A stretch of DNA of 64,000 nt from 66-474 sp044464225 (GCA_044464225.1 JBIQLN010000014.1:36016-100015); one strand, 5' to 3'. Counted from the stretch's first letter, positions 42,783 through 50,058 are shown. Notes: a model not told the origin generated them from the letters alone. Program-made: numbers and translations.

Positions 42783-42907
42783 TTCAACTTCGCTGCCCTG
42801 CGCTTATGCGGTGGGCGTCCCGCGTCTATCAGCATCAGCGCGACCCCAACCAGTGTCATGCTGCACAGCGCCAATACCACGACTCCGACTATCTGCACTG
42901 CGCTCAT
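42764..42907 (-). CDS. Small single-span membrane protein, 47 aa
   Basis: A 47-residue protein starting MSAVQIVGVVVLALCSMTLV, nearly all of it one membrane helix, with a basic tail (RPPHKRRAAKLKANNQ). ATG at 42907 has GGGAG nine bases upstream. Its last codons run into attC-like site 2. A phage- or cassette-borne membrane peptide is plausible, but no family is recognised. Confidence 0.5.
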   Translation of the reverse strand: MSAVQIVGVVVLALCSMTLVGVALMLIDAGRPPHKRRAAKLKANNQI

Positions 42908-42920
42908 TCAAAGTTCTCCC

Positions 42921-43012
42921 GGCTAACTATTCGTTCAACAGCGACGCCGCTCCATCGCTTTCGTTTGGTGAAAGTCCGCGCGTAGCGGCGCGCGTTAATT
43001 CAACCGTTAGCA
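42921..43012 (+). repeat. attC-like 59-base element 3
   Basis: GGCTAAC at the left and GTTAGCA at the right enclose CTATTCGTTCAAC, CGACGCCGC, GCGGCGCGCGTTAA and TTCAACC. Arms and spacing closely follow the aadA-type 59-base element, with a longer central loop. Confidence 0.72.
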
Positions 43013-44661
43013 CTTGGGAATAGCAGTGAGCGCGCGACACACATTCCGGGCGACGGATAATCGATCAGCCCGAGCGTGCGCAGGCGTCCGCGTGGATTGT
43101 TGAAAGAGCCCGCGCCCGGCGTGTATCCGGCGGCGCGCGCCAAATCCTCGCTCGACATCGGCGAGGGGTAGGAATCAAGCAGTGGTTGCAGCACGCGTTG
43201 TTCCGGGCCGGGCAAACGGCCGAGCACGCGCGAATGCAGTTCTTCGGTGGATGCCGGTGCCGATGGCGCATTCGCGAGCGCGCGGCCAGCGTCAGTCAGT
43301 CGGATGCGCGTGCCGGGCAGATATTCCACAAGGCCGGCCTGATTGAGCTTGCCGCGCGGATTGTTGTAGCTACCAGCGCCGTAGGTGTAGCCTGCGAGGA
43401 ACGCGACAGCCGGTTGCTCGGGGTCATCGACGCCGATCGATTCCATCCATGTGAGCGCGTCGAGGATGCGTTGCTCGGGTCCAGTGAGACCGTCGGCAGG
43501 ATTCGAAACTTGCCGACTTGCGCAATTTCGCAAACTGACGGGAATGCTTGTCTTGGCGGTATCACCCGACGCGACAGCTTCGGTGAACTTGCCAGCGATC
43601 GCGGCGATCTTCTCCAGCGCCTTGCGCTCAGCACCATTGTTCGCCAGAACGGCCGGCGGGTTGTTCTTGGCATATTCGGCAACCGCCGCCGCAATACGTG
43701 CCTGAACTTCTTTCTCCGGAATGCCAGCCTGCTCTGCGCGCTTGTTCGCGATCGTGGCTTCGCGGCGCAGCTTGGCGTTCAGCGCCTGCAATTCCTCGAC
43801 CGTGCGCGCTTCCTGGTCGGCGTCTTTCTGCAGGTCCGCCAACTTGGCCAGTTCCGATCGAACCTTTTCGGACGCTGGCGGCGGGGCCTGCAGCAACCGC
43901 TGGCCGGCCTTCGGATGCGTGGTGACCACCGGCCCAATCTTGACCAATTCAGGCGTACGCGTGAGCGCCGGGCCGAACGCGTAGAACTGCCCCGACTCCA
44001 GCGCGCGCAATGTTTGTTGCGCCTCGCGGGCCGGCATGCCGAGTTCATCGGCCGCGCGCTTTACGTCGACGTCCAGACCGGTCAAGCCAATCAGCTTGTT
44101 CTGCATCTCGGCCGCGGCATCCTTGTGCAGCTTCGACAGGCGCTGAGTGGCCAGCACTGCACAAATCCCGCGCTTGCGCCCTCGGGTCGCGATATCGATG
44201 ACCGCCGATGCGGATTCCGCGCTGCCCACCTGTGGACAGAACACATGTGCCTCGTCCAGCACCACCAGCACCGGGTGCCAGAGCTTGCGCGGCAGGTTGA
44301 CCAATGCGTCGAGGAACCGCCGCACGAACAACACGCGCTCATGGTGCTTCAGGTCGTAGATGTCAAGGATGGCCGATACGCCGGACTCCATGAGGCGGCG
44401 GGCTAGCAGAGCAGCCGTCTGCGGACTGGCAACGGCGTCGGCATCGTGCGCTGCGGCGATCACGTAGTCGAAGCGTTCCCGCAGGGTGGCAAACTCGCCT
44501 TCCGGGTCGATCACCAGTTGCTGCACGTGCGGTGCCGTCTGTTCGAGTGTCCGGCGCAGCGCCCACGACTTGCCACCACCGCTGCCGGCCTGCACCAGCA
44601 GCCGGGTTTCCAGCAGCACCGGAAGATCAATCGGATGGCCATCGGCAAGGTTCATGCTCAT
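43000..44661 (-). CDS. Phage ATP-binding protein, HerA/FtsK-like ATPase domain
   Basis: A 553-residue protein. The N-terminal ATPase has Walker A QAGSGGGKSWALRR (about residues 26-39), Walker B PVLVVLDEAHVF and sensor-like ATRGRKRGICAVLATQR, typical of HerA-type DNA-translocating ATPases. A coiled-coil region follows, then two repeats of a small winged-helix-like unit, each with GAGSxNNPRGxL (near 430 and 520). It stands between recombination genes and may help process phage DNA ends. ATG overlaps the stop of the small gene upstream. Confidence 0.82.
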   Translation of the reverse strand: MSMNLADGHPIDLPVLLETRLLVQAGSGGGKSWALRRTLEQTAPHVQQLVIDPEGEFATLRERFDYVIAAAHDADAVASPQTAALLARRLMESGVSAILDIYDLKHHERVLFVRRFLDALVNLPRKLWHPVLVVLDEAHVFCPQVGSAESASAVIDIATRGRKRGICAVLATQRLSKLHKDAAAEMQNKLIGLTGLDVDVKRAADELGMPAREAQQTLRALESGQFYAFGPALTRTPELVKIGPVVTTHPKAGQRLLQAPPPASEKVRSELAKLADLQKDADQEARTVEELQALNAKLRREATIANKRAEQAGIPEKEVQARIAAAVAEYAKNNPPAVLANNGAERKALEKIAAIAGKFTEAVASGDTAKTSIPVSLRNCASRQVSNPADGLTGPEQRILDALTWMESIGVDDPEQPAVAFLAGYTYGAGSYNNPRGKLNQAGLVEYLPGTRIRLTDAGRALANAPSAPASTEELHSRVLGRLPGPEQRVLQPLLDSYPSPMSSEDLARAAGYTPGAGSFNNPRGRLRTLGLIDYPSPGMCVARSLLFPSANG

Positions 44662-44885
44662 TCCTCATCCACCAGTCGAATCGCTGGCCGCACCAGCGCA
44701 CCGGGATAGCGTTCCTTTGCGATGCGTTCGCGTTTCGCCGCAGTCTGTACGCGCTTGGCACTGCCGCCGCCACCGGATAGCCAGTTCATGCCGTAGCGCC
44801 ATGGGGACGCAGACTTACCCTTGAGTCCTGCGGCGCGGCGATCATGCGAGCCGTGGCGTTCATGGTCGGGGAGGAGGTGTTTCAT
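44658..44885 (-). CDS. Phage small basic protein, 75 aa
   Basis: A 75-residue Arg/Lys/His-rich protein (MKHLLPDHERHGSHDRRAAG, KRVQTAAKRERIAKERYPG). Both ends are ATGA overlaps, with the YqaJ-type exonuclease upstream and the ATPase downstream, strong evidence that it is translated. Its charge suggests nucleic-acid contact; the function is unknown. Confidence 0.65.
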   Translation of the reverse strand: MKHLLPDHERHGSHDRRAAGLKGKSASPWRYGMNWLSGGGGSAKRVQTAAKRERIAKERYPGALVRPAIRLVDEE

Positions 44886-45502
44886 GCGGCGCGCTCCAAC
44901 TCGGCGGGGCTGCCGTACTTCGCGACAAGCGCATCCAACTCACCCACGAAATCGGCGACAGCCTGCGCCAGCGTTTCGATGTACTTTTCGTCGCGCTCCA
45001 CGCGCTTGACGAACATCGGAAGGCGGGGCCAGTAGGAAACGAAATCGCACCATTCGCGACCGGACACCCAAAGCTGCCCCTGTACCTGGGCCTTGTGCTC
45101 GGGCGGCAATTCGCCGCGCTCGAGCACCTCCAGTTGCAGGTGAGGAAGTTTGCTCTTGGCTTCGAGCATCCCCGTGTCGCCGATCAAGCGATCCGGGCTG
45201 CATCCCGCGCGACCACGGCGCATGAACCCGCACGCCACCGGCTCGACATCGCGCTCGAATGCGTACAGGTTCACCGCATCGGCTTCCATTTCGTGCCCAC
45301 GTTCCATGTGCGGGTTGCTGTAGGATTCCGCCACTTCGCCTGTCAGCACTTCGCCCGCGAGCGTATACAGATACTTGCGCCGCGTGATGCCCTGACCCTT
45401 GGCGAGCACGTCCGCGAACCGCGAAGCCGTGACGATGCCGCGACGGCATTCCAGCCATTCAGGCGTCCCCTGTTCGCAGTCGAAAATGAGTAGCTCGTTC
45501 AT
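44882..45502 (-). CDS. YqaJ/lambda-exonuclease family phage recombinase
   Basis: A 206-residue PD-(D/E)XK alkaline-exonuclease-like protein. QGTPEWLECRRGIVTASRFA is the YqaJ N-terminal motif, MERGHEMEADAVNLY carries an acidic site, and CSPDRLIGDTGMLEAKSK holds the catalytic D...ExK; HKAQVQGQLWVSGREWCDFV ends the core. It would resect double-strand ends to give single strands for the annealing protein encoded just upstream. Confidence 0.92.
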   Translation of the reverse strand: MNELLIFDCEQGTPEWLECRRGIVTASRFADVLAKGQGITRRKYLYTLAGEVLTGEVAESYSNPHMERGHEMEADAVNLYAFERDVEPVACGFMRRGRAGCSPDRLIGDTGMLEAKSKLPHLQLEVLERGELPPEHKAQVQGQLWVSGREWCDFVSYWPRLPMFVKRVERDEKYIETLAQAVADFVGELDALVAKYGSPAELERAA

Positions 45503-46248
45503 TTCGACGCCTTCCGCAGTTCGTCAATGCGTTCGTTGTAGGCGCGCATCAGATCCTTCGGGATCTTCGTGGCCGCGCCCCACTGCTTGACCATCTCGGC
45601 CTTGAGGGCATCGCGCGAAGACTTGTCGTGCATTGCCTGCACCTTGTCAAACCATGCCGGATCGGTGCCGCGTGCGGATGCGCCGTTGCCGTCATCGTCA
45701 TCCGGATCAACGCCGATGGCGATGTTGAAGATCAGTTTCAGGAGGTAGCGTTGCCCGTAGGACATGGCCGATCCGGCCGCGTGCGTCTTGGTCATCACGT
45801 CGCCGCCCTTGGCGCCCTTGCCATCGGCTGGCATCGGGACGACGTAGCGCCTGGTATGGCCCCCACGGTGCGACACGTAACACACCACGCGAAGCATGTC
45901 GGGGTTTGCGTCGGCTTCGGTGTCGAAGCTCAACGAGAACCCGTGCTCGACGTACACGGGTCGAACGGCGCGATCCAGCGCGGCATAGGTGGTATACCAG
46001 CTATGCGTCTGCTTGTTCTCGCGGTCGGCGGCAATCCGGCCGATCTGCGACTGCGCCTGCATCATGGCATCGTTGAATTGTTGCTCGGCATTGCGGGCTA
46101 GAACGCGCTCCTGCATCTGCATCAAGCGCTCCATTTTGTCCACGTCCACTTGTGGGTCACGCGCGGCGCGTTCGATCAGGGAAAGGTACGCGTCGGTTTC
46201 TGGCGCGACTGCCAATGACTGGTCTTGCTTGGTCACGACTGCGTTCAC
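45499..46248 (-). CDS. ERF-family single-strand annealing protein
   Basis: A 249-residue phage recombination protein. The ERF core includes FNDAMMQAQSQIGRIAADR, THSWYTTYAALDRAVRPVYV, the GFSLSFDTE strand and AAGSAMSYGQRYLLKLIFNI, the family's most conserved block. It pairs with the YqaJ-type exonuclease, as RecT/Red-beta does with its nuclease. The stop/start overlap (45499-45502) couples the two. Confidence 0.92.
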   Translation of the reverse strand: MNAVVTKQDQSLAVAPETDAYLSLIERAARDPQVDVDKMERLMQMQERVLARNAEQQFNDAMMQAQSQIGRIAADRENKQTHSWYTTYAALDRAVRPVYVEHGFSLSFDTEADANPDMLRVVCYVSHRGGHTRRYVVPMPADGKGAKGGDVMTKTHAAGSAMSYGQRYLLKLIFNIAIGVDPDDDDGNGASARGTDPAWFDKVQAMHDKSSRDALKAEMVKQWGAATKIPKDLMRAYNERIDELRKASK

Positions 46249-46562
46249 TTCATTTCTCCTTGGAAGGCGCCAGCCTCACGCGCCACACGCGAGGAGGGGG
46301 ATTCGCGCCTGACCGGCGCGGAGGCTGGCATTGACTGGTGCTCACGCTCCCACGCGAGCGAATCTTCGTAGCTCAACAATTCGGCCCTGACACCGCCCAC
46401 GGATCGCGCGGACTGCACCCGGCAGCGCACGGTCAGTTGATCGGCGGTCGGGTTGTGCGGCAGGCGGCCCCAAGGGGATGCGCCATACACAATCGGCCGA
46501 TACGCGGGCGGCTCGGGTGCCGGGCAATTCGGCACAACGCGGAGTTTGCGGGCGGTCCTCAC
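46245..46562 (-). CDS. Phage hypothetical protein, 105 aa
   Basis: An unrecognised 105-residue protein, proline- and arginine-rich (RVVPNCPAPEPPAYRPIVYG), likely partly disordered. It is linked by ATGA overlaps to the ERF gene downstream and the 111-residue gene upstream. Confidence 0.6.
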   Translation of the reverse strand: MRTARKLRVVPNCPAPEPPAYRPIVYGASPWGRLPHNPTADQLTVRCRVQSARSVGGVRAELLSYEDSLAWEREHQSMPASAPVRRESPSSRVAREAGAFQGEMK

Positions 46563-46894
46563 GTCGCATCCTCCGTATCCAAGTCCACGCCGAAGTTGTC
46601 GGCGATCTCGTCTTTTTCCTTCTCGCTGGCGAATCGCGCGACTTCGCGGCGCAGCGCCTTGGCCAGCATCCGGCCAGCTTCGCAGTCGTCGCCTCGCATC
46701 ACGGCCAGCGTGATCTCGGCTTCCTCGTCGCGGTTGAGATTCGAGAACGCCGACAGGAAAGCCTTGTGGTTGTGCATCGCGGCTTCGATGGCGAGTTGCA
46801 CGTCGCGATGCAGCGCGGACAGGAAAGCTTTGTCGCTTTCGGCACGTTCGCGCGAGACGAAACCGCGCAGGGTCAGTTCGGTAAGCTCGGACAT
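46559..46894 (-). CDS. Phage hypothetical protein, 111 aa
   Basis: An acidic, helical protein (MSELTELTLRGFVSRERAES, ALHRDVQLAIEAAMHNHKA) of unknown function. I chose ATG at 46894 because GGAGGG lies seven bases upstream; the ATG at 46909 would add five residues and lacks this spacing. Possibly a host-inhibitory or recombination helper gene by position, but nothing in the sequence proves this. Confidence 0.65.
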   Translation of the reverse strand: MSELTELTLRGFVSRERAESDKAFLSALHRDVQLAIEAAMHNHKAFLSAFSNLNRDEEAEITLAVMRGDDCEAGRMLAKALRREVARFASEKEKDEIADNFGVDLDTEDAT

Positions 46895-46895
46895 G

Positions 46896-47105
46896 TCAGC
46901 GCCCTCCAATCATGTATTCGCGGCGGTCTGGTTGGCATTCGCGCACCAACTTGGCCTGTTCGGCGTCCAGCAGTGCGTAAAACTCCGCATCGTGTGCCGC
47001 GATCAACTTATCCACGGCTTGCTCGACCGCCGCGTCATCCGCGCGGACCTCGCGCTCGTCGACGCGGGCTTCGGTTTGCAGGACTGTGATCGTGTGGTGT
47101 TTCAT
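46896..47105 (-). CDS. Phage hypothetical protein, 69 aa
   Basis: A 69-residue helical, acidic protein (MKHHTITVLQTEARVDEREV, LIAAHDAEFYALLDAEQAKL). Its ATG overlaps the stop of the membrane-protein gene upstream. Function unknown. Confidence 0.6.
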   Translation of the reverse strand: MKHHTITVLQTEARVDEREVRADDAAVEQAVDKLIAAHDAEFYALLDAEQAKLVRECQPDRREYMIGGR

Positions 47106-47314
47106 GGCGTCCACCATCCCATTGCGATGCAGACCAGGCCGCCCACGAGCATCAGCCCCATCGGCGTCAGCACCCACCACGAATTGATCAGGTGATTGCC
47201 GAGTTCGGCGAACCGATCCCATGCGCTTGCGATGCGGCCCGGTTGCGCCCTGCGCCAGTCGTCGCGCTCGTCCTCAAGCTCGTACCAGTCGGGGGAGTAT
47301 TTGCGCACGTTCAT
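47102..47314 (-). CDS. Phage small membrane protein, 70 aa
   Basis: A 70-residue protein with a charged N-terminal half (MNVRKYSPDWYELEDERDDW) and one C-terminal membrane helix (WVLTPMGLMLVGGLVCIAMG). It sits between ATGA overlaps on both sides. It could act in superinfection exclusion, but there is no direct evidence. Confidence 0.65.
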   Translation of the reverse strand: MNVRKYSPDWYELEDERDDWRRAQPGRIASAWDRFAELGNHLINSWWVLTPMGLMLVGGLVCIAMGWWTP

Positions 47315-48322
47315 GGCTGCACCTCAACGGGCTTGCCGCCTTTCAGGCGATACCACACACCGGGTTCGATTCCGTTCTCGCCAACCTTCGACGCAAACAC
47401 CGATAAGATCGCGAGTTCGTCGTCGCGCTCTACCAGAAAGATCGCTCCACCTTTACCAGCGCGCGCCATTCCGTTACCCGCGTTGGCTGCGACAGCTTTA
47501 TCGCCGTTGGCTTCAGCATTTGACGAGTAGCCGCTGGTCGCGCTGTTGGCGGAGTTGCCGCTGGTCGCGCTGTGGGCGCAGTCGCCGCTGGTCGCGCTGT
47601 TGGCGTAGTAGCCGCTGGTCGCGCTGTGGGCGGAGTTGCCGCTGGTCGCGCTGTGGGCGGAGTTGCCGCTGGTCGCGCTGTGGGCGCAGTCGCCGCTGGT
47701 CGCGCTGTGGGCGGAGTAGCCGCTGGTCGCGCTGTGGGCGGAGTTGCCGCTGGTCGCGCTGTGGGCGGAGTAGCCGCTGGTCGCGCTGTGGGCGGAGTTG
47801 NNNNNNNNNNNNNNNNNNNNNNNNNNNNNNNNNNNNNNNNNNNNNNNNNNNNNNNNNNNNNNNNNNNNNNNNNNNNNNNNNNNNNNNNNNNNNNNNNNNN
47901 TAGCCGCTGGTCGCGCTGTGGGCGGAGTTGCCGCTGGTCGCGCTGTGGGCGGAGTTGCCGCTGGTCGGCGCGGTCGCAGCCTTGCGCGTCCATTCGATAG
48001 CCGCTTTCACGAGGCCAGGAATACCAATCTCGGCCTTGACCGTGATCTTCCGGCTCGCCTGTTTGTCTTGTTGCTTGACGATCTCGCCGGACTGCTCAAC
48101 CACGGCGAATCTGTTGCCGTTCGTTAGGCCGTAGTAGTTGAAAACCGAGAACGGGTAATCGCAGGCGTGAAACCCTCCAGCACACGGCTCAACGGTGCCG
48201 TTGTGTTCGTAGGACTTGCCGACTTCGTACTGAAATCCGCGACACTTGAGGTCTCTGTCGAAACCCTTGTAAGCGATCACGACGGCACCAGGATTCGGCT
48301 TGGCGACCTTACGCTGGCTCAT
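47311..48322 (-). CDS. DUF7666-type phage protein with 9-residue repeats, interrupted by assembly gap
   Basis: The N-terminal part (KFDRDLKC-like AYKGFDRDLKCRGFQYEVGK, CAGGFHACDYPFSVFNYY, RKITVKAEIGIPGLVKAAIE) and the C-terminal part (GGAIFLVERDDELAILSV, ENGIEPGVWYRLKGG) match a phage family annotated DUF7666. Between them is a tract of nine-residue repeats of the form S-G-x-S-A-H-S-A-T. One hundred Ns at 47801-47900 break the tract; 100 is not a multiple of three, so the apparent frame change is an artefact. The real length is unknown. The stop at 47311 overlaps the next ATG. Function is unknown. Confidence 0.78.
47525..47968 (-). repeat. 27-bp tandem repeat tract
   Basis: Ten full units left of the Ns and at least two on the right share the core GGTCGCGCTGTGGGCGGAGT (plus strand). 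Units differ mainly at one codon (Asn, Tyr or Asp) and one His/Asn codon. The tract is probably longer than shown. Confidence 0.92.
47801..47900. other. Assembly gap of 100 Ns
   Basis: The run of exactly 100 Ns is a conventional placeholder. It falls in the tandem repeats, which explains the failed assembly; the true size is unknown. Confidence 0.97.
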
Positions 48323-48528
48323 GCCGCCACCCCCTGCGCATGTTGCTGCGCGGCTTCGGTGATGGCGCGGGAGAGGTCGTCGCGGAGTTGGACCGCTTCG
48401 TCTGTGGTCAAACGTGCCCAGATATCGCCCGTGAAGCCAATCGTGATCGGTTCGGCCGGCGAGATATGCGCGTCAACCGTGACGCGTGGATGCGCAGACT
48501 CGACAGAAAAGTTCGTGATGCGTGCCAT
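48319..48528 (-). CDS. Phage hypothetical protein, 69 aa
   Basis: A 69-residue protein (MARITNFSVESAHPRVTVDA, IGFTGDIWARLTTDEAVQLR). It has an alternating beta pattern followed by a helix; the family is unknown. It is the first gene of the long leftward early operon: operator-like palindromes lie just upstream, and its stop overlaps the DUF7666-type gene start. Confidence 0.65.
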   Translation of the reverse strand: MARITNFSVESAHPRVTVDAHISPAEPITIGFTGDIWARLTTDEAVQLRDDLSRAITEAAQQHAQGVAA

Positions 48529-48568
48529 ATTCCCGCCTCCTTGGTGCTTGGCCGGGGCGATCCCGACC

Positions 48569-48583
48569 GCAACACCACGTTAC
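48569..48583. promoter_or_regulatory. Repressor operator candidate O1
   Basis: GCAACACCACGTTAC, a 15-bp palindrome of the form GYAAC-R-N3-Y-GTTRC, lies 41 bp upstream of the leftward operon's first start codon. Confidence 0.65.
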
Positions 48584-48601
48584 GACAACCGGGACGCGAA
48601 C

Positions 48602-48616
48602 GCAACACCCTGTTAC
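48602..48616. promoter_or_regulatory. Repressor operator candidate O2
   Basis: GCAACACCCTGTTAC repeats O1 with two changes, 33 bp away, about three helix turns. A third, poorer match (GTGAACTTTTGTTAC) lies at 48626-48640. Confidence 0.65.
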
Positions 48617-48655
48617 GGGTTAATTGTGAACTTTTGTTACACGAACACCCGAAGG

Positions 48656-48988
48656 CTAGGGAGTCGCGTCAGGAGGCATTGTTTTGGCGGCCAGGAATCG
48701 GCCGTAAGCGAGCCACTGTGTGCGCTGTTCCGGCGTGAGCAGCCGATACAGTTCGATCAACTCTTTTTCGTCGCGCACCTCGATCAAGTACGCGTCTTCC
48801 CCCAACATCTCTGCCACCGTAACCCCCGCGAAATCCGCAAAAACCTTGGCTTCAGACACCGACGTGCGCCGCTTGCCGGCGAGCTTGAGCGAGATAGCTT
48901 GTCCGCTCATATCTAAGCGCCGTCCAATCTCGGCGTTTGATACACCTTTCGCTCGCAAGAGTCGTGCCGCGTTGTCGAACCAAGCCAT
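48656..48988 (-). CDS. Phage repressor-like helix-turn-helix protein
   Basis: A 110-residue protein with an N-terminal lambda-repressor-type helix-turn-helix (LLRAKGVSNAEIGRRLDM, SGQAISLKLAGKRRTSV) and a short C-terminal helical part (LIELYRLLTPEQRTQWLAYG) that may dimerise. There is no LexA-like protease domain, so induction must work differently from CI of lambda. It is divergent from the Cro-like gene and the space between them contains matching palindromes. Confidence 0.83.
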   Translation of the reverse strand: MAWFDNAARLLRAKGVSNAEIGRRLDMSGQAISLKLAGKRRTSVSEAKVFADFAGVTVAEMLGEDAYLIEVRDEKELIELYRLLTPEQRTQWLAYGRFLAAKTMPPDATP

Positions 48989-49026
48989 GCGTGGGGTCAC
49001 TTTCTTTCGGTTTTGTGCAGTGCATC

Positions 49027-49041
49027 GTAACGAAGCGTTGC
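49027..49041. promoter_or_regulatory. Repressor operator candidate O4
   Basis: GTAACGAAGCGTTGC is close to a perfect palindrome and lies 38 bp upstream of the repressor start. Confidence 0.68.
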
Positions 49042-49061
49042 ATAGGCCAGAAAATGGCATC

Positions 49062-49076
49062 GTTACACCCTGTTGC
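49062..49076. promoter_or_regulatory. Repressor operator candidate O5
   Basis: GTTACACCCTGTTGC differs from O2 mainly by an inverted half-site, centred in the switch region between the two divergent genes. Confidence 0.65.
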
Positions 49077-49083
49077 GCTGACC

Positions 49084-49098
49084 GTGACGTGGTGTTAC
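49084..49098. promoter_or_regulatory. Repressor operator candidate O6
   Basis: GTGACGTGGTGTTAC lies 10 bp before the Cro-like start codon, where a bound protein would block rightward expression. Confidence 0.65.
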
Positions 49099-49108
49099 GA
49101 TCCGCCCC

Positions 49109-49336
49109 ATGCGAACGATCACGCGGCTCGAAAAAAGTGGATTGACGACAGCGGATATCGCCGCCGCAATCCACACGACCACTCATGCGGTGCGCTACTA
49201 CCGATCGATGCAGCGGTTTCCGAACCGCCACGTCTACACCGCTTTGGTGGAGCTTGCGGAGTCGCGCGGGATCACGTTGCTGGCGTCTGACTTCATCACC
49301 GACGGTTCCTTTACCTCGCAAAGAGACATCTCGTAG
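49109..49336 (+). CDS. Cro-like regulator
   Basis: A 75-residue DNA-binding protein: the helix-turn-helix is KSGLTTADIAAAIHTTTHAV followed by RYYRSMQRFPN, with a helical tail. It is the first rightward gene, divergent from the repressor and followed by a strong terminator, the standard arrangement of a lambdoid switch. Confidence 0.78.
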   Translation: MRTITRLEKSGLTTADIAAAIHTTTHAVRYYRSMQRFPNRHVYTALVELAESRGITLLASDFITDGSFTSQRDIS

Positions 49337-49368
49337 ACCCGCGTCGCCCTCCGTGGCAGCGGGTTTTT
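49337..49368 (+). terminator. Rho-independent terminator after the Cro-like gene
   Basis: ACCCGC and GCGGGT pair across 16 nt, then five T residues. It starts right at the Cro-like stop codon and could be the site of conditional antitermination. Confidence 0.75.
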
Positions 49369-49432
49369 CATGGTCCACGGACGGGCTTCCAACAGCATCC
49401 AACGATTGTTGATTCCCGTTCAGGTAAGCCCA

Positions 49433-49822
49433 ATGGATCAGCCCGCGCTCTTTCACGAATCGCTTTACGACGCGCTGAAAGATTGCGTTCGAGCGATCGG
49501 AAAACCCGCCGAGGTGGGCAAGGCAATGCGCCCGGAGAAGTCGTCGGACGAGGCGCGTACATGGTTGACGAACTGCCTCAATCCCGACCGGCCCGAAAAG
49601 CTCGACCCGGAACAGGTCATGTGGATTCTGCGCGAGGCCCGCAAGATTGGCTGCCATGCCGGCATGACGTTTCTTGCTCGCGATTGCGGTTACGCCGATC
49701 CGCAACCCATCGAGCCTGACGACGAAAAGGCCGCACTGCAACGCGAGTTCGTGCAGATGGGGAAGGCCATGCAGACCCTATTCGCGCGGATGGAACGCGC
49801 CGGCATCAGGAGCGTCGCGTGA
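49433..49822 (+). CDS. CII-like phage early regulator candidate
   Basis: A 129-residue protein with SLYDALKDCVRAIGKPAEVG, LTNCLNPDRPEKLDPEQVMW and REARKIGCHAGMTFLARDCG, a pattern widespread in temperate phages at the CII position. A C-terminal helix follows. The location directly after cro supports a CII-type activator, but a helix-turn-helix is not obvious and the function is inferred from context. Confidence 0.65.
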   Translation: MDQPALFHESLYDALKDCVRAIGKPAEVGKAMRPEKSSDEARTWLTNCLNPDRPEKLDPEQVMWILREARKIGCHAGMTFLARDCGYADPQPIEPDDEKAALQREFVQMGKAMQTLFARMERAGIRSVA

Positions 49823-50058
49823 ACGTCGTCACCACCGCTGAAACCCCCGAAGGTTCCCGCGTCCTGGTCACCCTGACGCCCGAGCAAGCGCAAGCGCGCA
49901 TCGCCCAGCGCCGCCAACGGCTGCAGGAAATCGACGCCGAGAAGGCCGCCATTGGATCTGAAATCCGCTCGCTGATGTTGATCGCGCATCCGGAAACAGC
50001 CTATGCCGCTGACTACACCATGCCGGGCTGCGCTACGCCGGGGTGGGCGCAGCCATGA
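49819..50058 (+). CDS. Phage hypothetical protein, 79 aa
   Basis: A 79-residue protein with a helical central part (LTPEQAQARIAQRRQRLQEI) of unknown function. GTG at 49819 overlaps the stop of the upstream gene (GTGA). Confidence 0.6.
   Translation: MNVVTTAETPEGSRVLVTLTPEQAQARIAQRRQRLQEIDAEKAAIGSEIRSLMLIAHPETAYAADYTMPGCATPGWAQP

Noticed and set aside
39550..46248. Integron integrase to go with the attC-like sites
   Set aside because: The only tyrosine recombinase is the phage integrase, which lacks the extra helix region of IntI and adjoins the tRNA attachment site.
47196..47903. Plus-strand ORF with SRWSRCGRS repeats, and two minus frames with PQRDQRQLR or ATPPTARPA repeats
   Set aside because: All are alternative frames of the 27-bp repeats. 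Only the S-G-x-S-A-H-S-A-T frame connects to both conserved ends of the DUF7666-type protein.
47525..47968. Possible CRISPR array
   Set aside because: Repeat units adjoin without unique spacers and lie in a coding frame; no cas gene is present.
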